A DNA stretch of 14,155 nucleotides, from contig DASUZB010000072.1 of assembly GCA_036377075.1 (NCBI GenBank), forward strand, positions 1 to 14,155, written 5' to 3'. A model generated the notes under the pieces. It was given only the letters and a program-made list of their open reading frames with translations, made no database searches and was not told the DNA's origin. Shown here one piece after another: positions 6,666 to 13,022 of the stretch. The position numbers and the translations under genes are program-made. The DNA is from DASUZB01 sp036377075 (lineage in GTDB: Bacteria > Actinomycetota > CALGFH01). Numbering within the stretch: the stretch's first letter is position 1; each line of letters opens with the position of its first letter.

Positions 6666-7393
6666 GCGCCGGTGCCCATGCGGTAGCCGACGCCGCGGAC
6701 GGTCTGCACGAAGCGCGGGCTGCGGGGGTCGTCGCCGAGCTTGCGGCGCAGGTTGGCGACGTGGACCTCGACGAGGTGGTCGTCGCCGACCCACTCGGGC
6801 CCCCACACCCGCTCGAGCAGCCGCCGGCGGCTCCACACCAGCCGCGGGTGCTCGGACAGTGCGTCGAGCAGGTCGAACTCAAGGCGGGTCAGCTCGACCG
6901 CCTCGCCGCCGAGGCGGACCTCCCGGGCGGCGGGGTCGACCAGGAGGTCGCCGAAGCGCCGCGGGGGCGCCGGCTCCCCTAGGCCCGCACGCGGCCGCCG
7001 GCGCAACGCCCTGACACGCGCCATCAGCTCGCCGGGCGAGAACGGCTTGGTGACGTAGTCGTCGGCACCGGTCGACAGGCCCACGATCTTGTCGGTCTCC
7101 TCGGCCCTCGCGGTCAGCATCACCACGTAGGCGTCGCTGAAGGTGCGGATCCGCCGGCACGCCTCGATGCCGTCCAGGCCGGGGAGCATCAGGTCCAGCA
7201 CGATCAGCTCGGGGTCGCGCTCGCGCGCCAGCTCGACCGCGCGCTCGCCGTCGCCGCAGGTGCTGACCTCGAACCCCTCGCGCTCCAGGTAGCTGGCCAG
7301 CAGCCGGGCAAGCGGCGCCTCGTCCTCGACCACGAGCGCGCGGGACGGGGCGGGCACGTGCCCGCCCCGTCCCGGCGGAGGGTCGGCCGGCAT
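6662..7393 (-). CDS. OmpR/PhoB-family response regulator
   Basis: A 243-residue cytoplasmic transcription factor. The receiver domain (about 18-130) has the acidic pair Glu23/Asp24, phospho-acceptor Asp67 (VLDLMLPG), Thr94 and Lys116 (TKPFSP). The C-terminal winged helix (about 145-240) has the family-typical LTRLEFDLL, HVANLRRKLG and VRGVGYRM. The ATG at 7393 gives a 17-residue Pro/Gly-rich extension before the receiver. A GTG at 7357 would remove 12 residues; neither has a strong ribosome binding site, so the start is uncertain. It lies 20 nt after the SHOCT gene and overlaps the kinase start. It probably autoregulates through the phased boxes at 7757-7796. Confidence 0.92.
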   Translation of the reverse strand: MPADPPPGRGGHVPAPSRALVVEDEAPLARLLASYLEREGFEVSTCGDGERAVELARERDPELIVLDLMLPGLDGIEACRRIRTFSDAYVVMLTARAEETDKIVGLSTGADDYVTKPFSPGELMARVRALRRRPRAGLGEPAPPRRFGDLLVDPAAREVRLGGEAVELTRLEFDLLDALSEHPRLVWSRRRLLERVWGPEWVGDDHLVEVHVANLRRKLGDDPRSPRFVQTVRGVGYRMGTGA

Positions 7394-7413
7394 GCCGTCG
7401 CCCGGCGCCGCGG

Positions 7414-7680
7414 TCAGGAGCCCTCGCCGCGTGGCCAGGCCGGCTGGCGGCCGGACGAGCGCAGCGTGTCGAGCCGGCGGCGGTACTCCTCCTCGTCGAT
7501 CTCCCCGGCCGCGAACCGCTCGGCCAGGATCCGCTCGGGGTCGGGCCGCTCGTGCCGCCCGTCCCCGGGCCGGCGGAACAGCGCCACGATCCCCCAGATC
7601 AACAGCCCCCAGAAGGCCACCATCGAGAACATCATCAGGAGCGCACCCCACCAGCTCCAGCCGTTCCATCCCCACATCAT
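7414..7680 (-). CDS. SHOCT-domain small membrane protein
   Basis: An 88-residue protein. A Trp/Met-rich N-terminus (MMWGWNGWSWWG) leads into one transmembrane helix (about 11-35), then a basic linker and a SHOCT domain (about 47-73: DPERILAERFAAGEIDEEEY), a short oligomerisation-type motif often found at protein ends. A GAGGTG ribosome binding site lies about 8 nt upstream of the first of two ATGs. It is the first gene of the operon with the response regulator and kinase, which suggests it modulates the sensor or reports on the envelope. Similar proteins are often found next to metal-response genes in actinobacteria (general knowledge, not shown here). Confidence 0.85.
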   Translation of the reverse strand: MMWGWNGWSWWGALLMMFSMVAFWGLLIWGIVALFRRPGDGRHERPDPERILAERFAAGEIDEEEYRRRLDTLRSSGRQPAWPRGEGS

Positions 7681-7756
7681 CGCGGAACACCTCGTTTCGG
7701 TCCCCAGTCGCCTCGGCTACCTGCCCCAGCGACCTGAGACCAGGCTACGGCGCCGA

Positions 7757-7796
7757 GGTCAAGCGCGGCTCCGGGGAGCCTCAAGATCCGCTCAAG
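7757..7796 (-). promoter_or_regulatory. Phased CTTGAG boxes and possible promoter of the SHOCT-regulator-kinase operon
   Basis: On the minus strand CTTGAG occurs at 7796-7791 and 7785-7780 (11 bp apart), and CTTGAC at 7763-7758 (a further 22 bp). All three lie on the same helical face. Direct repeats at 11-bp period are the usual arrangement for OmpR-family regulators. The third box contains TTGACC, a possible -35, with a weak -10 (TCTCAG) 17 bp on. Autoregulation is inferred. Confidence 0.45.
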
Positions 7797-8065
7797 TTCT
7801 CACCAGCGCGGCGAGCCCGGTTCCCCAGGCCGAGGCTGTTGGCCAACGGCCTGGCGGCGGCGACGAAGTCGTCGAGGAAGCCGAGCATCCCGCGCTCCGC
7901 ATGGGGCTGGAGGGCGAGGATCGCGTGGGCGACGCTGGCGATGGCCGTCCGCGCCCCGGCGTCGCGGCGCGGGTAGCTGGAGACGGGGGTTGCGCCTGCG
8001 CAGCCGAGCCCGGGGAAGGCGGCGGCCTCACCGTCCAGGTCCGGCTCCACGCGGCACCAGAGCAA
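7781..8065 (-). pseudogene. Possible gene fragment, 94 codons, no good start
   Basis: The stretch between the SHOCT gene and the hydrolase (7681-8091) has no clear gene. On the minus strand an open frame of 94 codons has coding-like G/C third positions, especially the C-terminal part (ASVAHAILALQPHAERGMLG onwards). It has only a TTG start without a ribosome binding site and remains open upstream into the hydrolase end. This looks like the tail of a gene that lost its front. The exactly antiparallel plus-strand frame ends in a histidine-kinase-like string (AEPGEGGGLTVQVRL, 8003-8047), so strand assignment is uncertain. Its 3' end overlaps the phased boxes. No family recognised. Confidence 0.3.
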
Positions 8066-8091
8066 CCCGATGCCGACGGCGCACGACCCGA

Positions 8092-8919
8092 CTAGCCCTT
8101 CGGTCCGTGCCCTGCCCGGGCGAGGGCTTGCACGAGCTGGCGCGCGAACTCGGCGGGTTGGGCTACGAAGCCGACGTGGCCGCCGGGCAGCTCGACCAGG
8201 TCCCGGCCGAGCTCCTTGGCCAGTTCCACGCTGGCCTCGTAGGCTGGGCGGCCGCGCGATTCCCGCCCGGCCGCCGGGACGATCCGGTCGGCTCGTGCGA
8301 CGAGGGCGTTGAGGTCGAGGTCGCCTGCGGGGTACTGACGCAGCTCGTGCTCGAACCAGTACGTGGCGTTGGCACGAACGTACCTGCTGTTCCTAGGGTC
8401 GGTCGCGTGGGCCATGGCCTGCCGGTCTGATGGTGTGAAGGCATGCTCGCGGAACCGCTTCAGCGCTGGCTCGATGCCGGACTGGCGGTAGAGGTCGTAC
8501 AGCCTGGAGAAGAAGTCGAGCCACTGTTGCCCGTCGGGCAACAGGCGTACGGTCGGTGGCTCGAACGGGACGAGCGTGCGCACCACCGATGGGTGGTGGA
8601 CGAGAACCTCCAAGGCTACGATGCCTCCGGAGCTGCTGCCGAAGACGGTCGCGGGCTTCTCGCCCAAGCGCTCGAGCAGGCGCCGGACGTCATCGGCGTC
8701 GGTCGCGAGCCGGCGGTCGTCGTCCTGGGGTCCGTCGAGTTGGCTCCGGGAGAAGCCGCGCCGGTCGTAGGTGACGACGGTGTAGTGCTCGGCCAGGTGG
8801 GCCGTCACCTTGCTGAAGCTGCCGGCTTCGCCACTGGCGCCAGGAACCATCAACAGGGGCGGGCCGCTGCCGTGAACCTCGTAATAGAGCCGGGCGCCGG
8901 GAACGTCGAGGATGCTCAT
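8092..8919 (-). CDS. Alpha/beta hydrolase
   Basis: A 275-residue cytoplasmic alpha/beta-hydrolase-fold enzyme. N-terminal strands lead to the oxyanion-hole region PLLMVPGASG (21-30) and YDRRGFSRS (51-59). The nucleophile elbow GSSSGG (94-99) places the catalytic Ser at 96, with His248 in LPGGHVGF. The acid is not certain; Asp211 (RADRIVP) is a candidate. Length and motifs fit esterase/haloperoxidase-like hydrolases; the substrate cannot be told. The ATG at 8919 has AAGGAGG a few bases upstream; longer in-frame starts lack one and extend into the next gene. It lies 46 nt downstream of the membrane protein gene in the same direction, so it is probably the last gene of the TetR-controlled unit. 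Confidence 0.9.
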   Translation of the reverse strand: MSILDVPGARLYYEVHGSGPPLLMVPGASGEAGSFSKVTAHLAEHYTVVTYDRRGFSRSQLDGPQDDDRRLATDADDVRRLLERLGEKPATVFGSSSGGIVALEVLVHHPSVVRTLVPFEPPTVRLLPDGQQWLDFFSRLYDLYRQSGIEPALKRFREHAFTPSDRQAMAHATDPRNSRYVRANATYWFEHELRQYPAGDLDLNALVARADRIVPAAGRESRGRPAYEASVELAKELGRDLVELPGGHVGFVAQPAEFARQLVQALARAGHGPKG

Positions 8920-8965
8920 TTGCCTCCTTGCATGCCGGCTCGAGGTCGGGCAGGACCCGCTACGG

Positions 8966-9523
8966 CTACGGCGATGGCCGCGACAGCGCGCGCTGCTGGT
9001 GCTGCTTGGCCAGCGCACGCTGCTGCTGCTTGCGCTGCCCGTACCGGGTCATGCCCCGCGGCTTGTACACCGCCAGCGCGGTGGCCACGAGCAGCAGCAG
9101 CAGCGCGAGGCCGGCGTGGAGCACGGGGGACGGGTCGCGCAGGGCTCTGGGATCGCCACTGGACGATGTCGTCGCCGCGGCGTCCGCCAGGTAGCCAAGT
9201 GTCTGCATGTACAGCAGCAGGACGATGCTGGCGGAGACGTTGATCAGCAGCTTGAACAGGACCCAGTAGTGCCGGAACAAGCCCCACGTGGTGCCCAGCG
9301 ACTGGACCAGCCCGGTGAGCAGCGAGGCGACGCTCAGCGGAACGAGGACCAGCCAGCCGATCGGCTCCAACACGAGGTAGGCGCCACGCACCGTCGGCGC
9401 GTCCTGGCTCGCCAGGCCCACGACGCCGAGGCCCATGGAGGCGGCGACCGCGCCGAGCCAGCCGACCGAGCAGGTGACGTGCGCGGTGAGCACGAGCTTG
9501 CGCAGGCGCGGCGACATGGTCAT
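8966..9523 (-). CDS. Four-helix membrane protein, DUF2269-like
   Basis: A 185-residue integral membrane protein with helices at about 10-38, 49-74, 86-110 and 134-153. The sequences RKLVLTAHVTCSVGWLGAVA and SLGTTWGLFRHYWVLFKLL resemble a widespread actinobacterial membrane family related to DUF2269; this is my recognition by eye and needs a profile search. The C-terminal tail is basic and glutamine-rich (GQRKQQQRALAKQHQQRAL). His15 and His85 near membrane faces could be ligands, but this is speculative. The ATG overlaps the stop of the 80-residue protein (ATGA), so the two are co-translated and may form a complex. Function unknown. Confidence 0.85.
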   Translation of the reverse strand: MTMSPRLRKLVLTAHVTCSVGWLGAVAASMGLGVVGLASQDAPTVRGAYLVLEPIGWLVLVPLSVASLLTGLVQSLGTTWGLFRHYWVLFKLLINVSASIVLLLYMQTLGYLADAAATTSSSGDPRALRDPSPVLHAGLALLLLLVATALAVYKPRGMTRYGQRKQQQRALAKQHQQRALSRPSP

Positions 9524-9762
9524 CGCAGTCGCAGGTCGTGCGCGGTGACTGCGGCGGCCGGTGCGCGGCCACCACGGCCACCGGTGTGGCGACCAGGGCC
9601 GTGGTTGCCGCCGGTGAGCAACATGATGACGACCAGCAGGATCACGACGAGGGCGACGATCCCGAACACCTTCACCCAGCGTGGGGTGCCGCTGGTCGAT
9701 CCTCGGTCAGGTCCTACGCCGGTGTCGCCCTTGGGGTCGCGGTAGGGGGGCGGGTCAGCCAT
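9520..9762 (-). CDS. Small single-helix membrane protein
   Basis: An 80-residue protein with a Pro/Asp/Gly-rich cytoplasmic-type N-terminus (MADPPPYRDPKGDTG), one strong transmembrane helix (about 31-50) and a Gly/Arg/His-rich tail (GGNHGPGRHTGGRGGRAP). GGAGGAGG lies 7 nt upstream of the ATG at 9762. A longer in-frame start near 9822 would lie in the operator and is rejected. It is the first gene of the unit divergent from the TetR regulator and is coupled by ATGA to the four-helix protein. No family recognised. Confidence 0.82.
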   Translation of the reverse strand: MADPPPYRDPKGDTGVGPDRGSTSGTPRWVKVFGIVALVVILLVVIMLLTGGNHGPGRHTGGRGGRAPAAAVTAHDLRLR

Positions 9763-9806
9763 TGGTTGTCCTCCTCCGAGTAGGCGGGCAGGGTCACGGC
9801 CATTCG

Positions 9807-9835
9807 AGTTTACTAGACACAATGTCTATATCCAA
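9807..9835 (-). promoter_or_regulatory. Promoter with TetR-type operator in the spacer
   Basis: On the minus strand: -35 TTGGAT (9835-9830), a 17-bp spacer and -10 TAAACT (9812-9807). The spacer holds a perfect palindrome TAGACA-N3-TGTCTA (9814-9828 on plus). A dimeric repressor bound there would occlude RNA polymerase. The adjacent divergent TetR gene is the obvious candidate. The leader to the ATG at 9762 is about 38 nt. Confidence 0.75.
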
Positions 9836-9842
9836 TCTAACG

Positions 9843-9870
9843 TGTCCCGACATGAGCCGTCGCGTATACT
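9843..9870 (+). promoter_or_regulatory. Probable leaderless promoter of the TetR gene
   Basis: TATACT (9865-9870) is a near-consensus -10 placed 6 nt before the GTG at 9877, so the transcript should begin at or next to the start codon. No ribosome binding site is present, consistent with leaderless translation. A second dyad TGTC-CC-GACA (9843-9852) lies in the -35 region and may be a weaker autoregulatory operator. Confidence 0.6.
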
Positions 9871-9876
9871 CGGCTG

Positions 9877-10455
9877 GTGCCGAAGCTGTGGAACCAGACC
9901 ATCGCGGCGCACCGCCGTGAGGTGCGCGCCGCGATCATGGACACCACCGCGGCGCTGGTGGCCCAGCACGGGCTACGGTCGGTGACGATGTCGCAGATCG
10001 CCGAAGAGACCGGCATCGGGCGCGCGACGCTGTACAAGTACTTCCCCGACGTGGAAGCGATCCTGCTCGCCTGGCACGAGCGCCAGGTCACCGGCCACCT
10101 CGAACAGCTCGCCGCGGTCCGGGACCAAGCCCGCGACGCCGCCGGGCGGCTCGAAGCCGTGCTGGAGGCCTACGCGCTGATCTCCCACGAGTCCCATGGC
10201 CACCGCGACACCGAGCTCGGGGCGTTCCTCCACCGCGACGAGCAGCTCGCCCCGGCGCAGCGGCAGCTCCGCGCCATGATGCGGGACCTGCTGGCCGAGG
10301 GCGCGAAGGCCGGCGACCTGCGCGGTGACGTCGCCCCCGACGAGCTCGCCAGCTACTGCCTCCACGCCCTCGCGGCCGCCAGCAGCCTGCCGTCCAAGGC
10401 CGCGGTCCGCCGCCTCGTCACGGTCACCCTGGCCGGGCTCCGCCCCCCGCGCTGA
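9877..10455 (+). CDS. TetR-family transcriptional regulator
   Basis: A 192-residue DNA-binding repressor. The N-terminal TetR domain (about 14-62) contains the helix-turn-helix SVTMSQIAEETGIGRATLYKY (35-55), including the family hallmark TLYKYF, then FPDVEAILLAWHERQV. The C-terminal ligand/dimer domain (about 70-190) is helical and includes a His-containing stretch (ISHESHGHRD, about 102-111). It is divergent from the 80-residue/four-helix/hydrolase unit and likely represses it through the palindrome at 9814-9828. The start is GTG at 9877, 6 nt after a TATACT -10. The ligand is unknown; the co-regulated hydrolase suggests a small ester or lactone-like molecule, which is speculation. Confidence 0.92.
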   Translation: MPKLWNQTIAAHRREVRAAIMDTTAALVAQHGLRSVTMSQIAEETGIGRATLYKYFPDVEAILLAWHERQVTGHLEQLAAVRDQARDAAGRLEAVLEAYALISHESHGHRDTELGAFLHRDEQLAPAQRQLRAMMRDLLAEGAKAGDLRGDVAPDELASYCLHALAAASSLPSKAAVRRLVTVTLAGLRPPR

Positions 10456-10698
10456 CCGAGCACCTGGTCCGATGGCGGCTCGTCGAGGGTCCCTCGATCA
10501 GGTTGGTGAGCTCCCCGCCGTCGAGCAGGTCGAGCACGCTGGTACGCTCCCGGTCGCCCTCCTGAGAGCGGATCGCAGACAGCGCGTAGTATCTCCTTGG
10601 ACCAGGCGGGACCGACAGCCAAATCCGCCACCCCGCTCGAGGGGTGCGCGAGGCAAGGTACGGAGCCCGGCCATGGTGTCGGTGGCGGTGACGAGGGT
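10456..10698. other. Intergenic stretch with a possible minus-strand gene remnant
   Basis: There is no complete gene here. On the minus strand a frame running from about 10594 down to 10425 reads RYYALSAIRSQEGDRERTSV and then LDLLDGGELTNLIEG, with mostly G/C third positions and a protein-like composition. It has no start codon and its end runs antisense into the TetR gene. It may be the remains of a displaced gene. Family not recognised. Confidence 0.25.
10483..10497. repeat. 15-bp palindrome after the TetR gene
   Basis: TCGAGGG-T-CCCTCGA lies 27 nt after the TetR stop. With only one central base it folds as a short hairpin at best. It could be a weak terminator or a protein site; no T-tract follows. 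Confidence 0.35.
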
Positions 10699-10938
10699 AT
10701 GGGCATCGCAGGGGTCGTGCTGTTCACCCTGCTCCTGGCGGGAGCCGGGGTGGTGTTCATCGCCATCGCGGTCAACGACCGGGTCGACGGCCCCTCAGAC
10801 GACACGTCGCGACGGCTGCCGACCCGCCGGGAGCACCCGCTCTACCACCTCCACATGAAGATCAGGTCGAGCGACAAGCCGCCGAGCGCTTCGCGCGCTT
10901 CGGAACCAGGCGTTGCCAAGCTCCCGAGGCGACGCTAG
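10699..10938 (+). CDS. Small single-helix membrane protein, unknown function
   Basis: A 79-residue open frame beginning MGIAGVVLFTLLLAGAGVVF, with one N-terminal transmembrane helix (about 2-23), then a polar, basic tail (DDTSRRLPTRREHPLYHLHM, and PPSASRASEPGVAKLPRRR at the end). The ATG at 10699 gives a sensible membrane protein. A GAGGG lies unusually close upstream, so initiation is uncertain. An in-frame TTG at 10597 would add 34 low-complexity residues and is less likely. It is a candidate small envelope protein and lies between fragment-like sequences, so it could itself be decaying. Confidence 0.5.
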   Translation: MGIAGVVLFTLLLAGAGVVFIAIAVNDRVDGPSDDTSRRLPTRREHPLYHLHMKIRSSDKPPSASRASEPGVAKLPRRR

Positions 10939-10961
10939 GTCCCCTGGCTGGGGGTGCCTTG

Positions 10962-11060
10962 GTGCGGCTTGGGCTACCTCGCTACGTACCCTTCTACTAC
11001 TGCCTGCCACAGAAAGTCGTCTCGGCCGCCGTGGGCACCCTGACCAGCGGCATCACCTAA
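10962..11060 (+). other. Short open frame, possible C-terminal gene remnant
   Basis: From a GTG at 10962 the frame gives 32 residues, VRLGLPRYVPFYYCLPQK followed by VVSAAVGTLTSGIT, ending in TAA. The composition is protein-like but there is no ribosome binding site and no upstream domain, so it is more likely the tail of a lost gene than a functional peptide. The rest of 10939-11116 holds a small dyad (CCAGCGCTGG, 11061-11070) and the hairpin at 11099. Confidence 0.2.
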
Positions 11061-11098
11061 CCAGCGCTGGCGGCCGGACCGGATGCGCAGGTCGCACC

Positions 11099-11118
11099 GA
11101 CCAGATTCGAACCTGGTC
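11099..11118 (-). terminator. Hairpin at the end of the second histidine kinase gene
   Basis: GACCAG (11099-11104) and CTGGTC (11113-11118) form a perfect 6-bp stem with an 8-nt loop. On the minus strand it begins within the kinase stop codon. It could act as a weak terminator. The loop GTTCGAAT imitates a tRNA T-loop but no tRNA is present. Confidence 0.4.
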
Positions 11119-12346
11119 AGTCTGCTTGGGTTGCGCCCTCCGCGGACGTGCGCGTTGGATTCCGGTCCGGGGAATTGGTCCGGTTGTCCGTGGCGAGGGC
11201 TGGTAGGCGCACGTGGACGGTGAGGCCGCCGTCGCGGCGGGGAACGGCGTGGACGTCGCCGCCGTGGACCTGGGCTACGGAGCGAACGATGGACAGGCCG
11301 AGTCCCGCCCCACGGTTGCCGCTCACGGCTGCGCGTCGCTCGGTGGAGGCGAGCCGGCGGAACGGCTCGAACAGGCTGGGGATCTCGTAGGTCGGCACCG
11401 TGGGGCCGGAGTTCTCGACGGTGAGCTGCGCGTTTCCATCCTCGAGGTCAGTGGTGACCGCCACCCATCCGCGTTCGGCGACGTTGTAGCGGATGGCGTT
11501 GTCGATGAGGTTCTGGGCGAGTCGCTCCAGCAGGGCCGGGTCGCCCGCGACGGGTGCCGTGGCGAGCGCGGTGCGGACCTCGACACCGGCTTGCTGGGCG
11601 GCGGCTTGGGACTCGGTGACGATGCGCCGGAGTACCTCGGCGAGGTCGACCGGGCTGTGCGTGCTGAGGCGTTCTTCGCTGCTGGCAAGGGTGAGTAGGC
11701 CGTCGATGAGGCGTTCGTGGCGTTGGTTGACGGCGAGCAGGTTGGTGCCGAGCTGACGCAGCGACTCGCCGGCTCGCGGGTCGTCGAGGGCGACCTCGAT
11801 GAGGGTGCGGTTGATGGTCAGCGGGGTGCGCAGCTCGTGGGAGGCGTTGGCGACGAAGCGGCGTTGGCTGTCGAAGGCGCGGTCGAGCCGCTCCAGCATG
11901 GCGTCGAAGGTGTCGGCGAGGTCCTTGATCTCGTCCTGGGGCCCGTCGAGGGCGATGCGCTCGTGGAGGCTTCGGTCGGCGACCCGGCGGGCGGTGGCGG
12001 CGATGTCCTGCAGCGGTCGGAGTGCCTGCCCGGCCAGCAGCCAGCCGAACCCTCCGGCGGCGACGCCGATGACCCCGAGGGCCACCAGCGAGGCGATGAG
12101 CATCGCGCGCAGGGTGTCGTCGCGGTCCCGTTGGGACTGGGTTCGGAGCTGGTTGGCAAGGTCGGGTGGCACCTCGTGCGACCGCAGTTGCTCGGTCGAC
12201 GCCCCGCGTCCGCTCAGCTGGTGGCCGAGCGACTGCCCGAGGTAGAGGTACATGAAGGCCACGAGGATCGCGCCGGCGAGGAAGAACGCCCCGGCGTACA
12301 GCAGCGTGAGCCGGACCCGGATCGTGGACCGCCACCAGCGCTTCAT
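11117..12346 (-). CDS. Sensor histidine kinase (HAMP, HisKA, HATPase)
   Basis: A 409-residue membrane kinase. TM1 lies at about 12-37, an extracytoplasmic polar loop at about 38-79, TM2 at about 80-105 and HAMP at about 106-158. The phospho-acceptor is His170 in ASHELRTPL. The HATPase has N-box Asn279 and Asn283 (NLIDNAIRYN). G1 is ENSGPTVP rather than DxGxG, a variant seen in many actinobacterial kinases, then LFEPFRRL and G2 GAGLGLSIV (346-354). The C-terminal tail (about 386-409) is hydrophilic and Thr/Asn-rich. The ATG overlaps the regulator stop (ATGA), so the pair is coupled. The 42-residue sensor loop may detect an envelope signal. It is divergent from the lipoprotein/adaptor operon, its likely target. 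Confidence 0.92.
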   Translation of the reverse strand: MKRWWRSTIRVRLTLLYAGAFFLAGAILVAFMYLYLGQSLGHQLSGRGASTEQLRSHEVPPDLANQLRTQSQRDRDDTLRAMLIASLVALGVIGVAAGGFGWLLAGQALRPLQDIAATARRVADRSLHERIALDGPQDEIKDLADTFDAMLERLDRAFDSQRRFVANASHELRTPLTINRTLIEVALDDPRAGESLRQLGTNLLAVNQRHERLIDGLLTLASSEERLSTHSPVDLAEVLRRIVTESQAAAQQAGVEVRTALATAPVAGDPALLERLAQNLIDNAIRYNVAERGWVAVTTDLEDGNAQLTVENSGPTVPTYEIPSLFEPFRRLASTERRAAVSGNRGAGLGLSIVRSVAQVHGGDVHAVPRRDGGLTVHVRLPALATDNRTNSPDRNPTRTSAEGATQAD

Positions 12347-12999
12347 GGGATGCGGTACCCGGCGCCGGGGACGGTCTCGATGACCGGTGGTTGGCCGAGC
12401 TTGCGGCGCAGCATCATGACGGTGAACCGGACGACGCCGGTGAACGGGTCGACGTGCTCGTCCCAGGCCTTCTCCAGCAGCTGTTCGGCGGACACCGCGC
12501 CGCCGTCGGCGCGCAGCAGCTCGGCGAGCACGGCGAACTCCTTGCGGGACAGCGGAACGTGCTCGCCGTCGCGGGTGACGGCACGGAGGTGGGGATCCAG
12601 CCGGATGCCGGCGCGTTCGAGCGCGGGGGGCGCGGCGGGCCGCGCCCTGCGCGCCAGCGCCTGGATCCGGGCGGTGAGCTCGGCGAACGCGAACGGCTTG
12701 GTCAGGTAGTCGTCGGCGCCGAGCCCAAGACCGGCGACGCGTTCCTTCACCGCGGTGGCGGCGGTGAGCATGAGGATCCGGGTCTCGTTGCCGGATTCGA
12801 CCAGCGTGCGGCACACGTCGTCTCCGGACACGACCGGCAGGTCGCGGTCGAGCACGATCACGTCGTAGTCGTTGACCGCCAGCCGCTCGAGCGCCTGGTC
12901 ACCGTCGTAGGCCACGTCGACGGCCATCGCGTGCTTGCGCAGACCCGCACTGATCGTGTCGGCGAGCAGCCGTTCGTCTTCCACCACCAGAACCCGCAT
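12343..12999 (-). CDS. OmpR/PhoB-family response regulator
   Basis: A 218-residue regulator. The receiver domain (1-115) has Glu7/Asp8, phospho-acceptor Asp51 (VLDRDLP), Thr79 and Lys101 (LTKPFAFAEL). The winged helix (about 125-218) has LSRKEFAVL, VVRFTVMMLRRKLG and VPGAGYRIP. The ATG at 12999 lacks a clear ribosome binding site; a CATGAT hexamer 6 nt upstream could be the -10 of a leaderless transcript, as for the TetR gene. It probably binds the GTTAGGG boxes at 13023-13063, between itself and the divergent lipoprotein operon, controlling both. Confidence 0.93.
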   Translation of the reverse strand: MRVLVVEDERLLADTISAGLRKHAMAVDVAYDGDQALERLAVNDYDVIVLDRDLPVVSGDDVCRTLVESGNETRILMLTAATAVKERVAGLGLGADDYLTKPFAFAELTARIQALARRARPAAPPALERAGIRLDPHLRAVTRDGEHVPLSRKEFAVLAELLRADGGAVSAEQLLEKAWDEHVDPFTGVVRFTVMMLRRKLGQPPVIETVPGAGYRIP

Positions 13000-13005
13000 C
13001 TGCCC

Positions 13006-13011
13006 ATCATG
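13006..13011 (-). promoter_or_regulatory. Possible leaderless -10 box of the second regulator gene
   Basis: On the minus strand CATGAT matches 4 of 6 consensus -10 bases and lies 6 nt before the ATG at 12999, the same spacing as at the TetR gene. The -35 region would fall at the GTTAGGG boxes. Inferred only. Confidence 0.3.
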
Positions 13012-13022
13012 CCGCGGTCGGG

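Noticed and set aside
9763..9822. Longer start (near 9822) for the 80-residue protein
   Set aside because: It would start within the operator/promoter; the ATG at 9762 has a strong GGAGGAGG site and follows the predicted transcript start.
10597..10698. TTG-started N-terminal extension of the small protein at 10699
   Set aside because: The extension is low-complexity and polar, lies before a transmembrane start, and has no ribosome binding site.
11070..11180. tRNA gene on the minus strand
   Set aside because: Only a T-arm-like hairpin with an 8-nt loop is present; no D-arm, anticodon arm or acceptor stem can be built and the upstream DNA is the kinase coding region.
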